A stretch of DNA of 64,000 bases from Betaproteobacteria bacterium (lineage in GTDB: Bacteria; Pseudomonadota; Gammaproteobacteria; Burkholderiales; Burkholderiaceae_D), in NCBI GenBank assembly GCA_025356395.1, contig JANXTA010000140.1:1-64000 (forward strand). The letters run 5' to 3'. The notes under the pieces are model-generated. The model ran no database searches and was not told the DNA's origin. It was given only the letters and a program-made list of their open reading frames with translations. Of this stretch, positions 1 through 9,240 are shown piece by piece. The translations under genes were made by a program, and so were the position numbers. The stretch's first letter is position 1. Each line of letters starts with the position of its first letter.

Positions 1-150
1 GTGCGCAGCTACGACAACAGCGCTGAGCGCACCGCGTTGCTGCCGGCCTTCGTCAACTTCTACAACGCGAGACGACCGCACTCCGCTCTCGGCTTCAAAC
101 CTCCAGCCTCGCGACTCAGCCAGAACAACCTATTGCAACTCAACAGCTAG
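1..150 (+). mobile_element. IS transposase C-terminal fragment (integrase-core type), cut by window edge
   Basis: The first 49 codons read through to a TAG at 148-150. They encode the typical C-terminus of a DDE integrase-core transposase of the IS481/IS3 kind, with the motif FYNARRPHSALGFKPPASRL. The usual catalytic Asp and Glu lie upstream, outside the window, so I cannot say whether the element is intact. The GTG at base 1 is simply the window edge, not a real start. No terminal inverted repeat is obvious between its stop and ispH. It is the only insertion-sequence trace in the window and borders the hopanoid locus. Confidence 0.75.
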
Positions 151-324
151 TGGACGCCATCAATCGTCATCCGTCGGGTTTTCGTGCGACTTGACGCGTC
201 TGGCGACCTCGAATGGCGGGCGCGGCGGCATGATAATGGAGTGCGAGCGCCGCAGCGAGCGCCTCGCTCCCGGCATGAAATCGACACGCCGGTTATGCTT
301 CCCGTCAAGTGCAATGTGCCATCG

Positions 325-1281
325 ATGAGGCAAAACATGCAGGTGGTTTTCGCAGAACCGCGCGGCTTTTGTGCCGGCGTGGTCCGTGCCATCGGGTTCG
401 TCGAACGCGCTCTCGAAAAGTTCGGCGCTCCCGCCCACGTCCGCCACGAGATCGTCCACAACCGTCATGTCGTCGAAGCCCTGCAGTCCCAGGGTGCCCG
501 CTTCGTCGACGAGGTCGAGCAGATCCCGAACGGTGCCGTCACGGTCTTCAGTGCCCACGGGGTCCCGAAGGCGGTCGAAGACCAGGCGAGGTCGCGTCGG
601 CTGCCGATCCTGGATGTCACCTGCCCGCTCGTCAGCACGGTCCACGCGCAGGCACGTCGGTTCGTGGCCGAAGGACGCACGCTGGTCCTCATCGGACACG
701 CGGGGCATGTGGAGGTCGACGGCACGATCGATCAAGTTTCGGCGCCCGTGTTCCTGGTGGCGTCGGTCGGCGATGTCGAGACGCTGCCGATCAGCCTGGA
801 CACGCCGGTGGCCTACGTGACGCGGACCACGCTCGGCGTCGAGGACACGCGCGGGACGATCGAAGCGATCAAGCGACGTTTCAGCGACGTCGTGGGTTCC
901 GAGACCAGCGACATCTGCTACGCGACGCAGAATCGCCTGGCCGCTTTGCGTGAACTCGCGCGGCAGGTCGATGTCATTCTCGTAGTGGGCGCCAGCAACA
1001 GCTCGAACTCGAACCGCTTGGTCGAGATCGCGCGCGAGTCCGGCGTGCGCGGTCATCTGCTGGCCGACGGCAGCGATCTCGATCCGGCGTGGGTAAGCGG
1101 GGTCAGGGCGGTCGGTATCACGGCAGGCACTTCGGCACCCGAGGCACAGGTCCAGGATGTCATCGCGGCGCTGCGCAGACTCGGTCCGGTCGAGGTGTCC
1201 ACCCTCCCCGGCATTCAGGAAAAAGTTGAATTCCGCCTGCCGACCGAGTTCGTCGGCGACAATATGACAACGTCTCTCTAA
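325..1281 (+). CDS. ispH: 4-hydroxy-3-methylbut-2-enyl diphosphate reductase
   Basis: IspH/LytB is the last enzyme of the MEP isoprenoid pathway. It reduces HMBPP to IPP and DMAPP with a [4Fe-4S] cluster. The three cluster cysteines are visible at C16 (RGFCAGV), C100 (DVTCPLV) and C198 (DICYATQ). The HVEVDGT segment with the catalytic Glu (about E130) and the NSSNSNRL substrate-binding stretch are also present. The ATG at 325 gives 318 residues, the normal family length; the frame is open further upstream but that part is not IspH-like. One oddity is [10 protein letters not shown], where GFCAGVDRAI is usual. The gene lies 20 bp before hpnH, so it is probably the IspH copy supplying isoprenoid units for hopanoids. 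Whether another ispH exists elsewhere cannot be seen. Confidence 0.95.
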   Translation: MRQNMQVVFAEPRGFCAGVVRAIGFVERALEKFGAPAHVRHEIVHNRHVVEALQSQGARFVDEVEQIPNGAVTVFSAHGVPKAVEDQARSRRLPILDVTCPLVSTVHAQARRFVAEGRTLVLIGHAGHVEVDGTIDQVSAPVFLVASVGDVETLPISLDTPVAYVTRTTLGVEDTRGTIEAIKRRFSDVVGSETSDICYATQNRLAALRELARQVDVILVVGASNSSNSNRLVEIARESGVRGHLLADGSDLDPAWVSGVRAVGITAGTSAPEAQVQDVIAALRRLGPVEVSTLPGIQEKVEFRLPTEFVGDNMTTSL

Positions 1282-1301
1282 ACAACAAGGCGGTCCGCTT
1301 C

Positions 1302-2462
1302 ATGGCAGCAATCCCCTTCATCCAGACGGCACGCGTCGGTGCCTACCTCTTCAAACAGCAACTGACGCGGACCAAGCGCTACCCACTCGTGCTGATGCTC
1401 GAGCCCCTGTTCCGCTGCAATCTCGCGTGCGCCGGCTGCGGCAAGATCGACTATCCCGACGAGATCCTCAACCAGCGCCTGTCGTTCCAGCAGTGCATGG
1501 ACGCGATCGACGAGTGCGGCGCTCCGATGGTGTCGATCGCCGGCGGCGAGCCGCTGCTGCACAAGGAAATGCCGCGCATCGTCCAGGGCTACATCGCCAA
1601 GAAGAAGTTCGTCATCCTGTGCACCAACGCGCTGTTGCTGAAGAAGAAGATCGACGACTACATGCCGTCGCCGTACTTCACGTGGTCCATCCACCTCGAC
1701 GGCGACAAGGGGATGCACGACCAGTCGGTGTGCCTCGACGGCGTGTACGAGACCGCGCGCGACGCGATCATACTGGCAAAGAGCAAGGGCTTCCGCACAC
1801 AGATCAACTGTACCGTGTTCGACGGTGCCGATCCGGCGCGCCTCGCGGCGTTCTTCGACGAGATGAAGACGCTGGGGCTCGACGGCATCACCGTATCGCC
1901 GGGTTATTCGTACGAGCGTGCCCCTGACCAGCAGCACTTCCTGAATCGCGAGAAGACCAAGAACTTCTTCCGCGACGTCCTCGGACGCGGCAACGGCGGC
2001 AAGGATTGGGACTTCACCAACTCGCCGCTGTTCATGGACTTCCTGGCCGGCAATCGCGCCTACGAATGCTCGCCGTGGTCCATGCCCGCTCGAACGGTGT
2101 TCGGTTGGCAGAAGCCCTGCTATCTGCTCGGCGAGGGCTATGCGAAGACCTTCAGCGAGCTGATGAACGACACCAAGTGGGACGACTACGGCGTCGGCAA
2201 GTACGAGAAGTGCGCCGACTGCATGGTCCATTGTGGCTTCGAGGGCACCGCGGTGCAGGACACGGTCGCGCATCCGTGGAAGGCGTTGGGCGTGGCGATG
2301 CGCGGCGTCAAGGTGCGCGGTGCGATGGCCAGGGACATCCCGCTCGGCAACGAGCGCAAGGCGAAGTACGTGTTCTCAGATCACGTCGACCAGAAGCTGA
2401 TCGAGATCCGCGTAGCCAAGACGGTCGCCAAGCAGCCGGCGGCTCTGGCCGAGAGCGTCTAA
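1302..2462 (+). CDS. hpnH: adenosyl-hopene transferase HpnH (radical SAM)
   Basis: HpnH is the radical SAM enzyme that adds the 5'-deoxyadenosyl group to diploptene, the first step from C30 to extended C35 hopanoids. The 386-residue product has the CxxxCxxC cluster motif at C39, C43 and C46 (CNLACAGC), a GGEP SAM-binding motif at 81-84, and a C-terminal cysteine cluster (CADCMVHC) typical of the family. It follows ispH closely and is probably cotranscribed with it. Its last 87 bp overlap, on the opposite strand, the 3' end of hpnG, the enzyme acting next in the pathway. Family assignment is firm from length and motifs. Confidence 0.95.
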   Translation: MAAIPFIQTARVGAYLFKQQLTRTKRYPLVLMLEPLFRCNLACAGCGKIDYPDEILNQRLSFQQCMDAIDECGAPMVSIAGGEPLLHKEMPRIVQGYIAKKKFVILCTNALLLKKKIDDYMPSPYFTWSIHLDGDKGMHDQSVCLDGVYETARDAIILAKSKGFRTQINCTVFDGADPARLAAFFDEMKTLGLDGITVSPGYSYERAPDQQHFLNREKTKNFFRDVLGRGNGGKDWDFTNSPLFMDFLAGNRAYECSPWSMPARTVFGWQKPCYLLGEGYAKTFSELMNDTKWDDYGVGKYEKCADCMVHCGFEGTAVQDTVAHPWKALGVAMRGVKVRGAMARDIPLGNERKAKYVFSDHVDQKLIEIRVAKTVAKQPAALAESV

Positions 2463-3071
2463 GGCCTTTCGGGTATCGAGGCCGATCCGCAGCAGCGTCG
2501 GCAGCTGCTGCGGTCGTCGTGCGATGGCCATCAGCACGGCGGGCAGATCCAGCCCGCCGTTTTCCCGCATCGCGATCATGGCGGCCGGCGGCAGCGAACG
2601 TTGCAGCGGGTCGGCGATGGTGCGCAGCGCGGCGAACGGCAAGCCATGTTCAGCCGCGATGCGGGCCGCGATGTGTGACTCCATGTCGACGGCGATCGCG
2701 TTCGTGAGGGCGTGCAGCGCGGTCTTCGCCGCGCTGTCGGCGACAATGCGGTCGACGCCTGCGATCGTTCCATGAACAGCGAGCGGCAGGCGTCGCAATA
2801 GCGCGGACGACCAGCGCGCATCGGCGGGATACGAAGAGCTCGTGCCGATGATCGATGCGGCGACGATCAACGAGCCCGGTCGTGAGGCTCCAGTGAGCGC
2901 ACCGGCCACTCCGAAGCTGATGATGGCCGCGATGCCGTTCGAGACTTCACTTTCGATCGACCGAGCCAGCGCCTCGGATCGTCCCCCGCCGGTGAGCGTG
3001 CGGACGCCCTTTCCCACGGCGAGACGTGCTTCGAAAGCGAGACCGCAGACCGCGAGTACCTCGCCGTTCAC
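2376..3071 (-). CDS. hpnG: hopanoid-associated phosphorylase HpnG
   Basis: HpnG resembles purine nucleoside phosphorylases and removes adenine from adenosylhopane to give ribosylhopane. The GTG start at 3071 shares bases with the shc stop (GTGA overlap), which points to translational coupling. The product is 231 residues, starting VNGEVLAVCGLAFEARLA. It carries the phosphorylase-type segments FGVAGAL and AVDMESHIAARIA; the latter is the usual nucleoside-binding Met-Glu motif. The reading frame is open far upstream inside shc, but that part is out of frame with shc and is not real. The final 29 codons run antisense through the 3' end of hpnH, so either the tail is genuine or an earlier stop was lost. 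Confidence 0.88.
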   Translation of the reverse strand: MNGEVLAVCGLAFEARLAVGKGVRTLTGGGRSEALARSIESEVSNGIAAIISFGVAGALTGASRPGSLIVAASIIGTSSSYPADARWSSALLRRLPLAVHGTIAGVDRIVADSAAKTALHALTNAIAVDMESHIAARIAAEHGLPFAALRTIADPLQRSLPPAAMIAMRENGGLDLPAVLMAIARRPQQLPTLLRIGLDTRKALDALGQSRRLLGDRLGYADLDQLLVDVI

Positions 3072-5095
3072 AGCCCGAAGCGAAGCCCGCCCGGCGACTG
3101 CGTGAGCCGTCGGTAACGCGCGAGGGCCCACAGCGGGAAGAACTTCGGGTAGCCGTGGTAACGCAGGTAGAACACGCGCGGGAAGCCGGTCGCGGTGAAC
3201 TCGGGCTCGCTCCAGAAGCCGTCGGCCTGCTGGGTCTTGATCAGGAACGCGATGCCGCGCTCGACGGCCGGGTCGGCGATCTCGTCGGCCGCCATCAGGC
3301 CGAGAATCGCCCACGCGGTCTGCGACGCGGTGCTGTTCGCGTCCTTGTGACCGGGCGTCTCGAGGTCGTAGCTGCTGGTCTCCTCGCCCCAGCCGCCGTC
3401 GGCGTTCTGGATAGCCAGCAGCCAGTTGACCGCACGCCGCGTCTCGGGTGAATCGCAGGACACGTCGGCCGCCTTGAACGCCGACAGCACCGACCACGTG
3501 CCGTAGACGTAGTTCATGCCCCAGCGGCCATACCAGCTGCCGTCGGCGCACTGTTCGCGGCGCAGAAAACGCAGGCCGCGTTCGAGCGCCTCGCGGTCCT
3601 GCGGTCGACCCATCTGCGCGAGCATGCCAACGCAGCGGGCGGTGACGTCCGAGGTCGGCGGATCGAGCAACGCGCCATGGTCGGCGAAGGGGATGTTGTT
3701 CAGGTACTCGCCTGTGTTGTCGGCGTCGAAGGCACCCCAGCCGCCGTTGCGGCTCTGCAGGCCCAGCACCCATTCGCTGCCGCGGTCGATGGCTACGTCG
3801 AAGTCGGCCGAGGTCGGGCCGCGCAGACGAGCCGAGCGATCCATCGCGAGCACGACCGCCGCGGTGTCGTCGAGGTCCGGGTAGTGCGGGTTGTCGTACT
3901 GGAAGGCCCAGCCGCCCGGTCGCACCTCGGGCCGCCGGATCGCCCAGTCGCCCTTGACGTCGAGGATCTGCCGCGTCTTGAGCCAGTGCAGCCCGCGGTC
4001 CGCGCTGTCGTTGGCGCGCTCGTCGCCCACCTCAAGCAACGCGTGCGCCATCAGCGCGGTGTCCCACACCGGCGAGACGCAGGGCTGGCAATAGGCCTCG
4101 TTGGGCTCGACGATCAGCAGGCGGTCGATGGCGTTGCGTGCCGTCACGTAGTCGGGGTGATCGCGCGCATAGCCAAGCGCGTCGAACATCATCACGGTGT
4201 TGGCCATCGCCGGGAAGATCGCGCCCAGCCCCGAGTCGCCGTTGAGGCGTTCGCGCACGAAGGCCACGGCCTTGTCGATGGCCCGACGGCGGATGGCGCG
4301 CGGGAATGCCGGCTCGGCGATCCGCAGCATCGCGTCGATGGTGGCGAACATGCGGTACCAGACCTGCGACTGATGGAGCGCCCGGCTCGGTCGACCGACG
4401 CCGGCCGGATCGGCGATGAACAACTCGTCGATCCGCACCTGGCGCGGGTTGCGGGCCCTGGGCTTCAACGCCTGCAGGACCAGCAGAGGCACGAGCACCG
4501 TGCGACCCCAGTACGAGATGCGCGACAGATGGAGCGGGAAGCGACGCGGCATGAACATGATCTCGACAGGCGTCACCGGCACGGCACCCCAGGGCACCGC
4601 GCCGAACAGCGCGAGCAGGATGCGCGTGAAGACGTTGACCGACTCCGCGCCGCCGTTGGTGAGGATCGCCTCACGCGCCGCGACCATGTGCGGGGCCGAC
4701 GGCGAATCGCCGATCGCCTTGAGCGCGAAGTAGGCCTTGACGCTCGCGCTCATGTTGAAGACGCCGCCGTGATGCAGCGGCCATCCGCCGCCGGGCAGTC
4801 GCACGCGCCGGAGATAAGCCGCGATGCGCCGCTCCATCATCGGCTCGGGTTCGCCGAGGAAGTGGGTCAGCAGGACGTATTCGGCCGGGATGGTTGCGTC
4901 GGCCTCGAGCTCGAAGACCCAGTGGCCGTCGGGGCGTTGCTGGGCCAGCAAGGCGTCGGTTGCGCGCGCGATGCCGGCATCGATCGCGGTCCGCGGCGGC
5001 TGGGCGATCGCGGCATGGCACGCGGCGGCCGCGGCATCGGTCATCTCGACGACGGCGTCGAGGGGGCCTTCGAGGAGGGGATGGTGCTGGTGCAT
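3068..5095 (-). CDS. shc: squalene-hopene cyclase
   Basis: This enzyme cyclises squalene to hopene at the membrane surface, the committed step of hopanoid synthesis. The 675-residue product is full length for the family. The catalytic acid motif reads DLDDTA at D407-T411, with D409 matching the proton-donating Asp of known cyclases. Repeated QW motifs are visible, for example DGHWVFE near 57, NGGWGAF and DGGWGEE. The start at 5095 (MHQHHPLLEG) is the longest option; Met18 is an alternative. It sits between hpnB (45 bp upstream) and hpnG (overlapping), so it belongs to the hpnA-hpnB-shc-hpnG operon. Confidence 0.96.
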   Translation of the reverse strand: MHQHHPLLEGPLDAVVEMTDAAAAACHAAIAQPPRTAIDAGIARATDALLAQQRPDGHWVFELEADATIPAEYVLLTHFLGEPEPMMERRIAAYLRRVRLPGGGWPLHHGGVFNMSASVKAYFALKAIGDSPSAPHMVAAREAILTNGGAESVNVFTRILLALFGAVPWGAVPVTPVEIMFMPRRFPLHLSRISYWGRTVLVPLLVLQALKPRARNPRQVRIDELFIADPAGVGRPSRALHQSQVWYRMFATIDAMLRIAEPAFPRAIRRRAIDKAVAFVRERLNGDSGLGAIFPAMANTVMMFDALGYARDHPDYVTARNAIDRLLIVEPNEAYCQPCVSPVWDTALMAHALLEVGDERANDSADRGLHWLKTRQILDVKGDWAIRRPEVRPGGWAFQYDNPHYPDLDDTAAVVLAMDRSARLRGPTSADFDVAIDRGSEWVLGLQSRNGGWGAFDADNTGEYLNNIPFADHGALLDPPTSDVTARCVGMLAQMGRPQDREALERGLRFLRREQCADGSWYGRWGMNYVYGTWSVLSAFKAADVSCDSPETRRAVNWLLAIQNADGGWGEETSSYDLETPGHKDANSTASQTAWAILGLMAADEIADPAVERGIAFLIKTQQADGFWSEPEFTATGFPRVFYLRYHGYPKFFPLWALARYRRLTQSPGGLRFGL

Positions 5096-5140
5096 TCGCT
5101 CTGTGTCTTTACTTCGACGATGGCCGCAGACGGCTCGTCG

Positions 5141-6349
5141 TCATGGTGTCCGCTTCCGCACGAAGGCTCTGGTTGGCGCGTTCGCACGACCCTTCCACAT
5201 CCCGCCTCGACCCAGGCTGTACTGGACGGCCGACTCGATCGTGAAGCCGAGGTAGGTCGCCGCGACCGCTGGCAGCATTACCGACCACCACGCCGGCACG
5301 CGATAACGCCTCGAGATCGGCACGAAAAGCAGCGCCATCAGTGCCCACGTGAAGCCGGCGATCGCCCTCGTCCATCCGTCGCCCGCAACCGTCAGGACGA
5401 CCGGTGCGATGAACACAACCAGCATCGTAGCGACGACCAGCACCAGAAGCGACGGCGAGAAACGCAGCTGCGCGTAGGCGGACCGGACGACCATCCGGCG
5501 GACGTCGTCGACGGCCGGATACGCGCGAAGACTCTGCACGTGTTCGCCGAGCGCCAGCCGGATCGGTCCCTGCGGCTTCAGCCTGCCGGCCAGCGCGCAG
5601 TCGTCGATCAGGGCGTCGCGGATCGATGCGATGCCTCCTGCCGCCTGCAGCGCCGACCGTCGAACCAGAGCGCAGCCCCCTGCGGCTGCGGCGGTACGGC
5701 GTCCTGGCTGATCGACCCACGCGAAGGGATAAAGCATCTGAAAGAAGAAGACGAAAGCCGGTATCAGGGTTCGCTCCGCGAGGCTCTCGCAGCGCAGCGC
5801 GACCATCAACGACGAAAGCACCAACCGGGATTCGACCGCGGAGGATACCAAAGCGGCCACGGCGTCGCCGTCGTAGCGGATGTCCGCGTCCGTCAGCAGC
5901 AGGAATTCGGGCGGGTTCGACAGGCCATCCGCATGCGCGACGCCGTGCCACACGGCCCACAGTTTGCCCGTCCAGCCGGCGGGCAGGTCTGGAGCCGACA
6001 GGACCGTCAGTCGTTCGGCGGCGCCCGCGCCCGCAGCCGCCGCGATCGCCACTTCGGCCGTGCCGTCGTCGCTGTGGTCGTCGACGACGATCACCGACAG
6101 GTCACCTTCGTAGCGCTGGCCCAGCAGCGACGCCACGGTGATGCCGACCAGTTCGGCTTCGTTGCGGGCCGGGATCACCGCAACGACGCGCGGCCATCGA
6201 CCGGCGAGTGCCCGCCGATGGGCCGGCAAGGCCTCGTGCATCGCCCGGTCGTTCTCGGCCCCGCGCCAGAAGCGGCCGCGGCCGATCGCGAGGTGGATCC
6301 AGATCGCGCACGAGAGCGCAGCCGTAGTGAACATCGCGAGCGCGATCAT
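5141..6349 (-). CDS. hpnB: hopene-associated glycosyltransferase HpnB
   Basis: This is a family 2 glycosyltransferase, 402 residues, of the hopanoid-associated HpnB type. An N-terminal membrane segment (MIALAMFTTAALSCAIWI) is followed by the GT-A core with VVAVIPARNEAELVG and VIVVDDHSDDGTAEVA. It continues with the DADIRYDGDA metal-binding region and a C-terminal pair of hydrophobic segments near 300-380. The ATG at 6349 overlaps the hpnA stop (ATGA), which fixes the start although the frame is open upstream. The acceptor sugar and the exact product in hopanoid synthesis are not known to me, so the role is by family and context. Confidence 0.88.
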   Translation of the reverse strand: MIALAMFTTAALSCAIWIHLAIGRGRFWRGAENDRAMHEALPAHRRALAGRWPRVVAVIPARNEAELVGITVASLLGQRYEGDLSVIVVDDHSDDGTAEVAIAAAAGAGAAERLTVLSAPDLPAGWTGKLWAVWHGVAHADGLSNPPEFLLLTDADIRYDGDAVAALVSSAVESRLVLSSLMVALRCESLAERTLIPAFVFFFQMLYPFAWVDQPGRRTAAAAGGCALVRRSALQAAGGIASIRDALIDDCALAGRLKPQGPIRLALGEHVQSLRAYPAVDDVRRMVVRSAYAQLRFSPSLLVLVVATMLVVFIAPVVLTVAGDGWTRAIAGFTWALMALLFVPISRRYRVPAWWSVMLPAVAATYLGFTIESAVQYSLGRGGMWKGRANAPTRAFVRKRTP

Positions 6350-7347
6350 CGGATCAACCCCGCGCCGCGAAACCAGACGATGGCCTCGTCGAGGCCCTGC
6401 TCGTAGGGCCGCGCGACGTAGCCCAGTTCGCGCTCGGCCTTCGCGGACGTGAAGAACATGTGGTACCTGGCCAAGTGCAGTCCATCGACCGTGAGGAAGG
6501 GTTCGCGGCCGGTGCGTCTTGCCCAGGCCTCGGCGGCATGGGCCAGCGGGTATAGCAGGCGCCGCGGCAGCTTGATGGTCGGCGGGCGTCTGCCGACGAA
6601 GCGCGCGATCACCGCCAGCATCTCGCCCAGACCCACATTGGAACCGCCGAGGATGTAGCGCTCGCCGATGCGTCCCCGTTCCAGCGCAGCCACGTGGCCC
6701 GCGGCGACGTCGTCGACGTGGACCAGGTTGAGACCCGTGTCGAGGAAGGCCGGCATACGACCCGACGCGGCCTCGACGATGATGCGGCCGGTCGGCGTGG
6801 GACGCGCGTCGCGCGGACCGATCGGCGTCGACGGGTTGACGATCACGGCCGGCAGGCCGTCGCGCGCGACCATCTCGAGCACCAGCCGCTCGGCGAAGAC
6901 CTTGCTGCGCTTGTACGCGCCGATCGCAGCGGCCTCGTCCAGCGCGACCGACTCGTCGGCCGATGCGGTGCCCGGCCGTAGCGCCAGCGTCGCGACGCTG
7001 CTGGTGTAGACAATGCGCTCGACCCCGGCGCGCTGGCTGGCTTCCATGACGTGGCGGGTTCCGACGACGTTGGTGCGCACGATCTCCTCGGGGTCGAGGG
7101 CCCACAGGCGGTAGTCGGCAGCGACATGGAAGACGAAGCGCGAACCGGCGACGGCCGCGGCGACCGCGTCGGCGTCGCGGATGTCCGCCTGCACGATCTC
7201 CACGTCCAGTCCGGCCAGGTTGGCGGCCGAAGCGCTGCCGCGGACCATCGCACGGACCCGGTGGCCGGCGGCGATCGCTTGGCGGACCACCGCCGATCCC
7301 AGGAAACCGCCGGCCCCCGTGACGAGCACCGTCGACGAGGCGCTCAT
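6346..7347 (-). CDS. hpnA: hopanoid-associated sugar epimerase HpnA
   Basis: This is an extended short-chain dehydrogenase of 333 residues, first gene of the hpnA-hpnB-shc-hpnG operon. It shows the NAD(P)-binding motif GAGGFLG near residue 11 and the catalytic pair in YKRSK, with an upstream Ser in VYTSSVATL. HpnA proteins are found with hopanoid genes and are annotated as sugar-nucleotide epimerases. The substrate is not established from sequence. It is divergently oriented to zwf with about 200 bp between them, which must hold both promoters. Confidence 0.88.
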   Translation of the reverse strand: MSASSTVLVTGAGGFLGSAVVRQAIAAGHRVRAMVRGSASAANLAGLDVEIVQADIRDADAVAAAVAGSRFVFHVAADYRLWALDPEEIVRTNVVGTRHVMEASQRAGVERIVYTSSVATLALRPGTASADESVALDEAAAIGAYKRSKVFAERLVLEMVARDGLPAVIVNPSTPIGPRDARPTPTGRIIVEAASGRMPAFLDTGLNLVHVDDVAAGHVAALERGRIGERYILGGSNVGLGEMLAVIARFVGRRPPTIKLPRRLLYPLAHAAEAWARRTGREPFLTVDGLHLARYHMFFTSAKAERELGYVARPYEQGLDEAIVWFRGAGLIR

Positions 7348-7554
7348 GGCGTCGTGGACGCACGAAGCGGTAGACCGCTCGATCGCTGCGTGCTGCTGGG
7401 CAAAGGCAAGGCTCGGATCCCTTCGTGGGTGGTTCGTGGGCGGGGTCTGTCACCGCATGACGACCCGCGATTTTATCGGCCTTTCAAAAGCTCGGCAGGT
7501 CTGTGATGATCGACCCCGAAAGTCCGCACGTTTCCCAGACGAAAGGATCGCTTC

Positions 7555-9009
7555 TTGGTCAAGGTTCCCGCAGGCGTCGGTCCTCGTTATCCGCAGGTCG
7601 TGATCCTCGTCGGCGCCACCGGCGACCTCGCCCGACGCAAGTTGCTGCCCGGCCTCTTCCACCTGGCCAACTCGGGATTCATTCCGGGATGCCGGATCAT
7701 CGGCATGTCCCTCGACGACATGGACGTCGAGGCCTTTCGCGCCGTCGCGCGCCAGGCCCTCGACGAGTTCTCGACCCGCAAGACCACCGACGACGAATGG
7801 CGCGCGTTCGCCGCGAGCCTCGACTACGTGCCGCTGTCGGCCGGTCCCGAGGTCCTGAAGGCCGCGGCGGAGCGGGCGGAAAGAAGTTTCAACGGCGAGT
7901 GCCGCCGTCTCCACTACCTGAGCGTTCCACCGAACGCCGCGCTGCCGGTGGTCCGCATGCTCGGCGAGGCGAACCTGATCGAGCGCTCGCGGATCATCAT
8001 GGAGAAGCCCTTCGGCATCGACCTCGCGAGTTCGGTCTCGCTGAACTCCAAGCTGCACGAGGTCTTCGACGAGGAACAGATCTTCCGCATCGATCACTTC
8101 CTCGGCAAGGAGCCGGCCCAGAACATCCTCGCGTTCCGTTTCGCGAACGGACTGTTCGAGCCGATCTGGAATCGCAACTTCATCGACCACGTGCAGATCG
8201 ACGTCCCGGAGACGCTGGGCCTCGGCAAGCGCGCGGGCTTCTACGAGCAGACCGGCGCGTTCCGCGACATGGTCGTGACCCACCTCTTCCAGATTCTCGC
8301 GTTCATGGCGATGGAGCCGCCGACCTCGCTCGAGCCGATCCCCATCAGCGAGGAGAAGAACAAGGTCTTTCGCAGCATGCTGCCGATCCAGCCGTCCGAC
8401 GTGGTGCGCGGCCAGTACACGGGCTATCGCGCCGAGGAAGGCGTCAGCCCCGAGTCGGAGACCGAGACCTTCATCGCGTTGAAATGCTCGATTGACAACT
8501 GGCGCTGGGCCGGCGTGCCGTTCTACCTGCGCACCGGCAAGCGACTGGGCGAGGGGCAGCGGATCATCTCGATCGCGTTCCGCGAGCCGCCGAAGAGCAT
8601 GTTTCCGGCCGGCTCCGGCGTGGGCGCGCAAGGACCCGATCACCTCACCTTCGATCTCGCCGACGCCGCGAAAATGTCGTTGTCGTTCTACGGCAAGCGC
8701 CCGGGTCCCGGTATGCGCCTCGACAAGGCGAGCATGCAGTTCTCGATGCACGAGACGGGCCTGCTCGGCGATGTTCTCGAGGCCTACGAGCGCCTGATCC
8801 TCGACGCGATGCGTGGCGATCGCACGCTGTTCACGACAGCCGAGGGCATCGAGCGCCTGTGGCAGGTCTCGACACCGTTGCTGGAGGCGCCGCCGCCCGT
8901 GCGCTTCTATGCGCCGGGATCATGGGGACCGAACGCGATCCATCAGCTGGTCGCGCCACGCGCTTGGCGCCTGCCGTTCGAGCGGGCCTGGCGCGACCCC
9001 AACAGGTGA
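7555..9009 (+). CDS. zwf: glucose-6-phosphate 1-dehydrogenase
   Basis: Zwf oxidises glucose 6-phosphate to 6-phosphogluconolactone, feeding the pentose phosphate or Entner-Doudoroff pathways and making NADPH. The 484-residue protein has the N-terminal dinucleotide motif GATGDLARRKL and the substrate-binding motif RIDHFLGKE with H181. The start is a TTG at 7555, supported by an AAAGGA ribosome-binding site at 7542-7547; no ATG or GTG gives a better start. The gene stands alone, with a short molbindin-like gene 18 bp behind it. Confidence 0.95.
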   Translation: MVKVPAGVGPRYPQVVILVGATGDLARRKLLPGLFHLANSGFIPGCRIIGMSLDDMDVEAFRAVARQALDEFSTRKTTDDEWRAFAASLDYVPLSAGPEVLKAAAERAERSFNGECRRLHYLSVPPNAALPVVRMLGEANLIERSRIIMEKPFGIDLASSVSLNSKLHEVFDEEQIFRIDHFLGKEPAQNILAFRFANGLFEPIWNRNFIDHVQIDVPETLGLGKRAGFYEQTGAFRDMVVTHLFQILAFMAMEPPTSLEPIPISEEKNKVFRSMLPIQPSDVVRGQYTGYRAEEGVSPESETETFIALKCSIDNWRWAGVPFYLRTGKRLGEGQRIISIAFREPPKSMFPAGSGVGAQGPDHLTFDLADAAKMSLSFYGKRPGPGMRLDKASMQFSMHETGLLGDVLEAYERLILDAMRGDRTLFTTAEGIERLWQVSTPLLEAPPPVRFYAPGSWGPNAIHQLVAPRAWRLPFERAWRDPNR

Positions 9010-9027
9010 CGGGGTGAAGGAAATCCG

Positions 9028-9240
9028 ATGAAGTCCAGCGCCAGCAATCGCTTCGAAGACGTCGTCACCCGCGTCCGCCGCGGCTCCATCACCGACGAGA
9101 TCGACCTCGAGGTCGCCGAGGGCGTCCAGATCGTCGCGACGGTGACGCGCGCGAGCCGCGAGGCGCTCGGTCTGGTGGTCGGCATGCGCGCTCTCGCGCA
9201 GGTCAAGGCGTCATGGATCATCGTGGCCGCCGAGACCTAG
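9028..9240 (+). CDS. single-domain TOBE/molbindin-like protein (shortened by an in-frame TAG)
   Basis: This 70-residue protein (MKSSASNRFEDVVTRVRRGS) has the TOBE or Mop fold sequence pattern. That fold binds molybdate or tungstate oxyanions in small storage proteins and in ModE or ModC tails. A GAAGGA ribosome-binding site precedes the ATG, and the gene follows zwf by 18 bp. It ends in a TAG at 9238-9240, after which the same frame continues with a second, clearly homologous TOBE repeat. The ancestral protein was therefore probably a two-domain molbindin. Single-domain molbindins exist, so this short product could still work. No molybdate transport genes are nearby. Confidence 0.6.
   Translation: MKSSASNRFEDVVTRVRRGSITDEIDLEVAEGVQIVATVTRASREALGLVVGMRALAQVKASWIIVAAET

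Noticed and set aside
3677-6406. A 909-codon open frame on the + strand
   Set aside because: It lies antisense to shc and hpnB and its protein is Arg/His/Asp-rich with no domain, a typical GC-rich shadow frame.
5141-7453. Apparent fusion of hpnB with upstream sequence
   Set aside because: The upstream part overlaps hpnA in another frame; the ATGA junction at 6346-6349 shows two separate genes.
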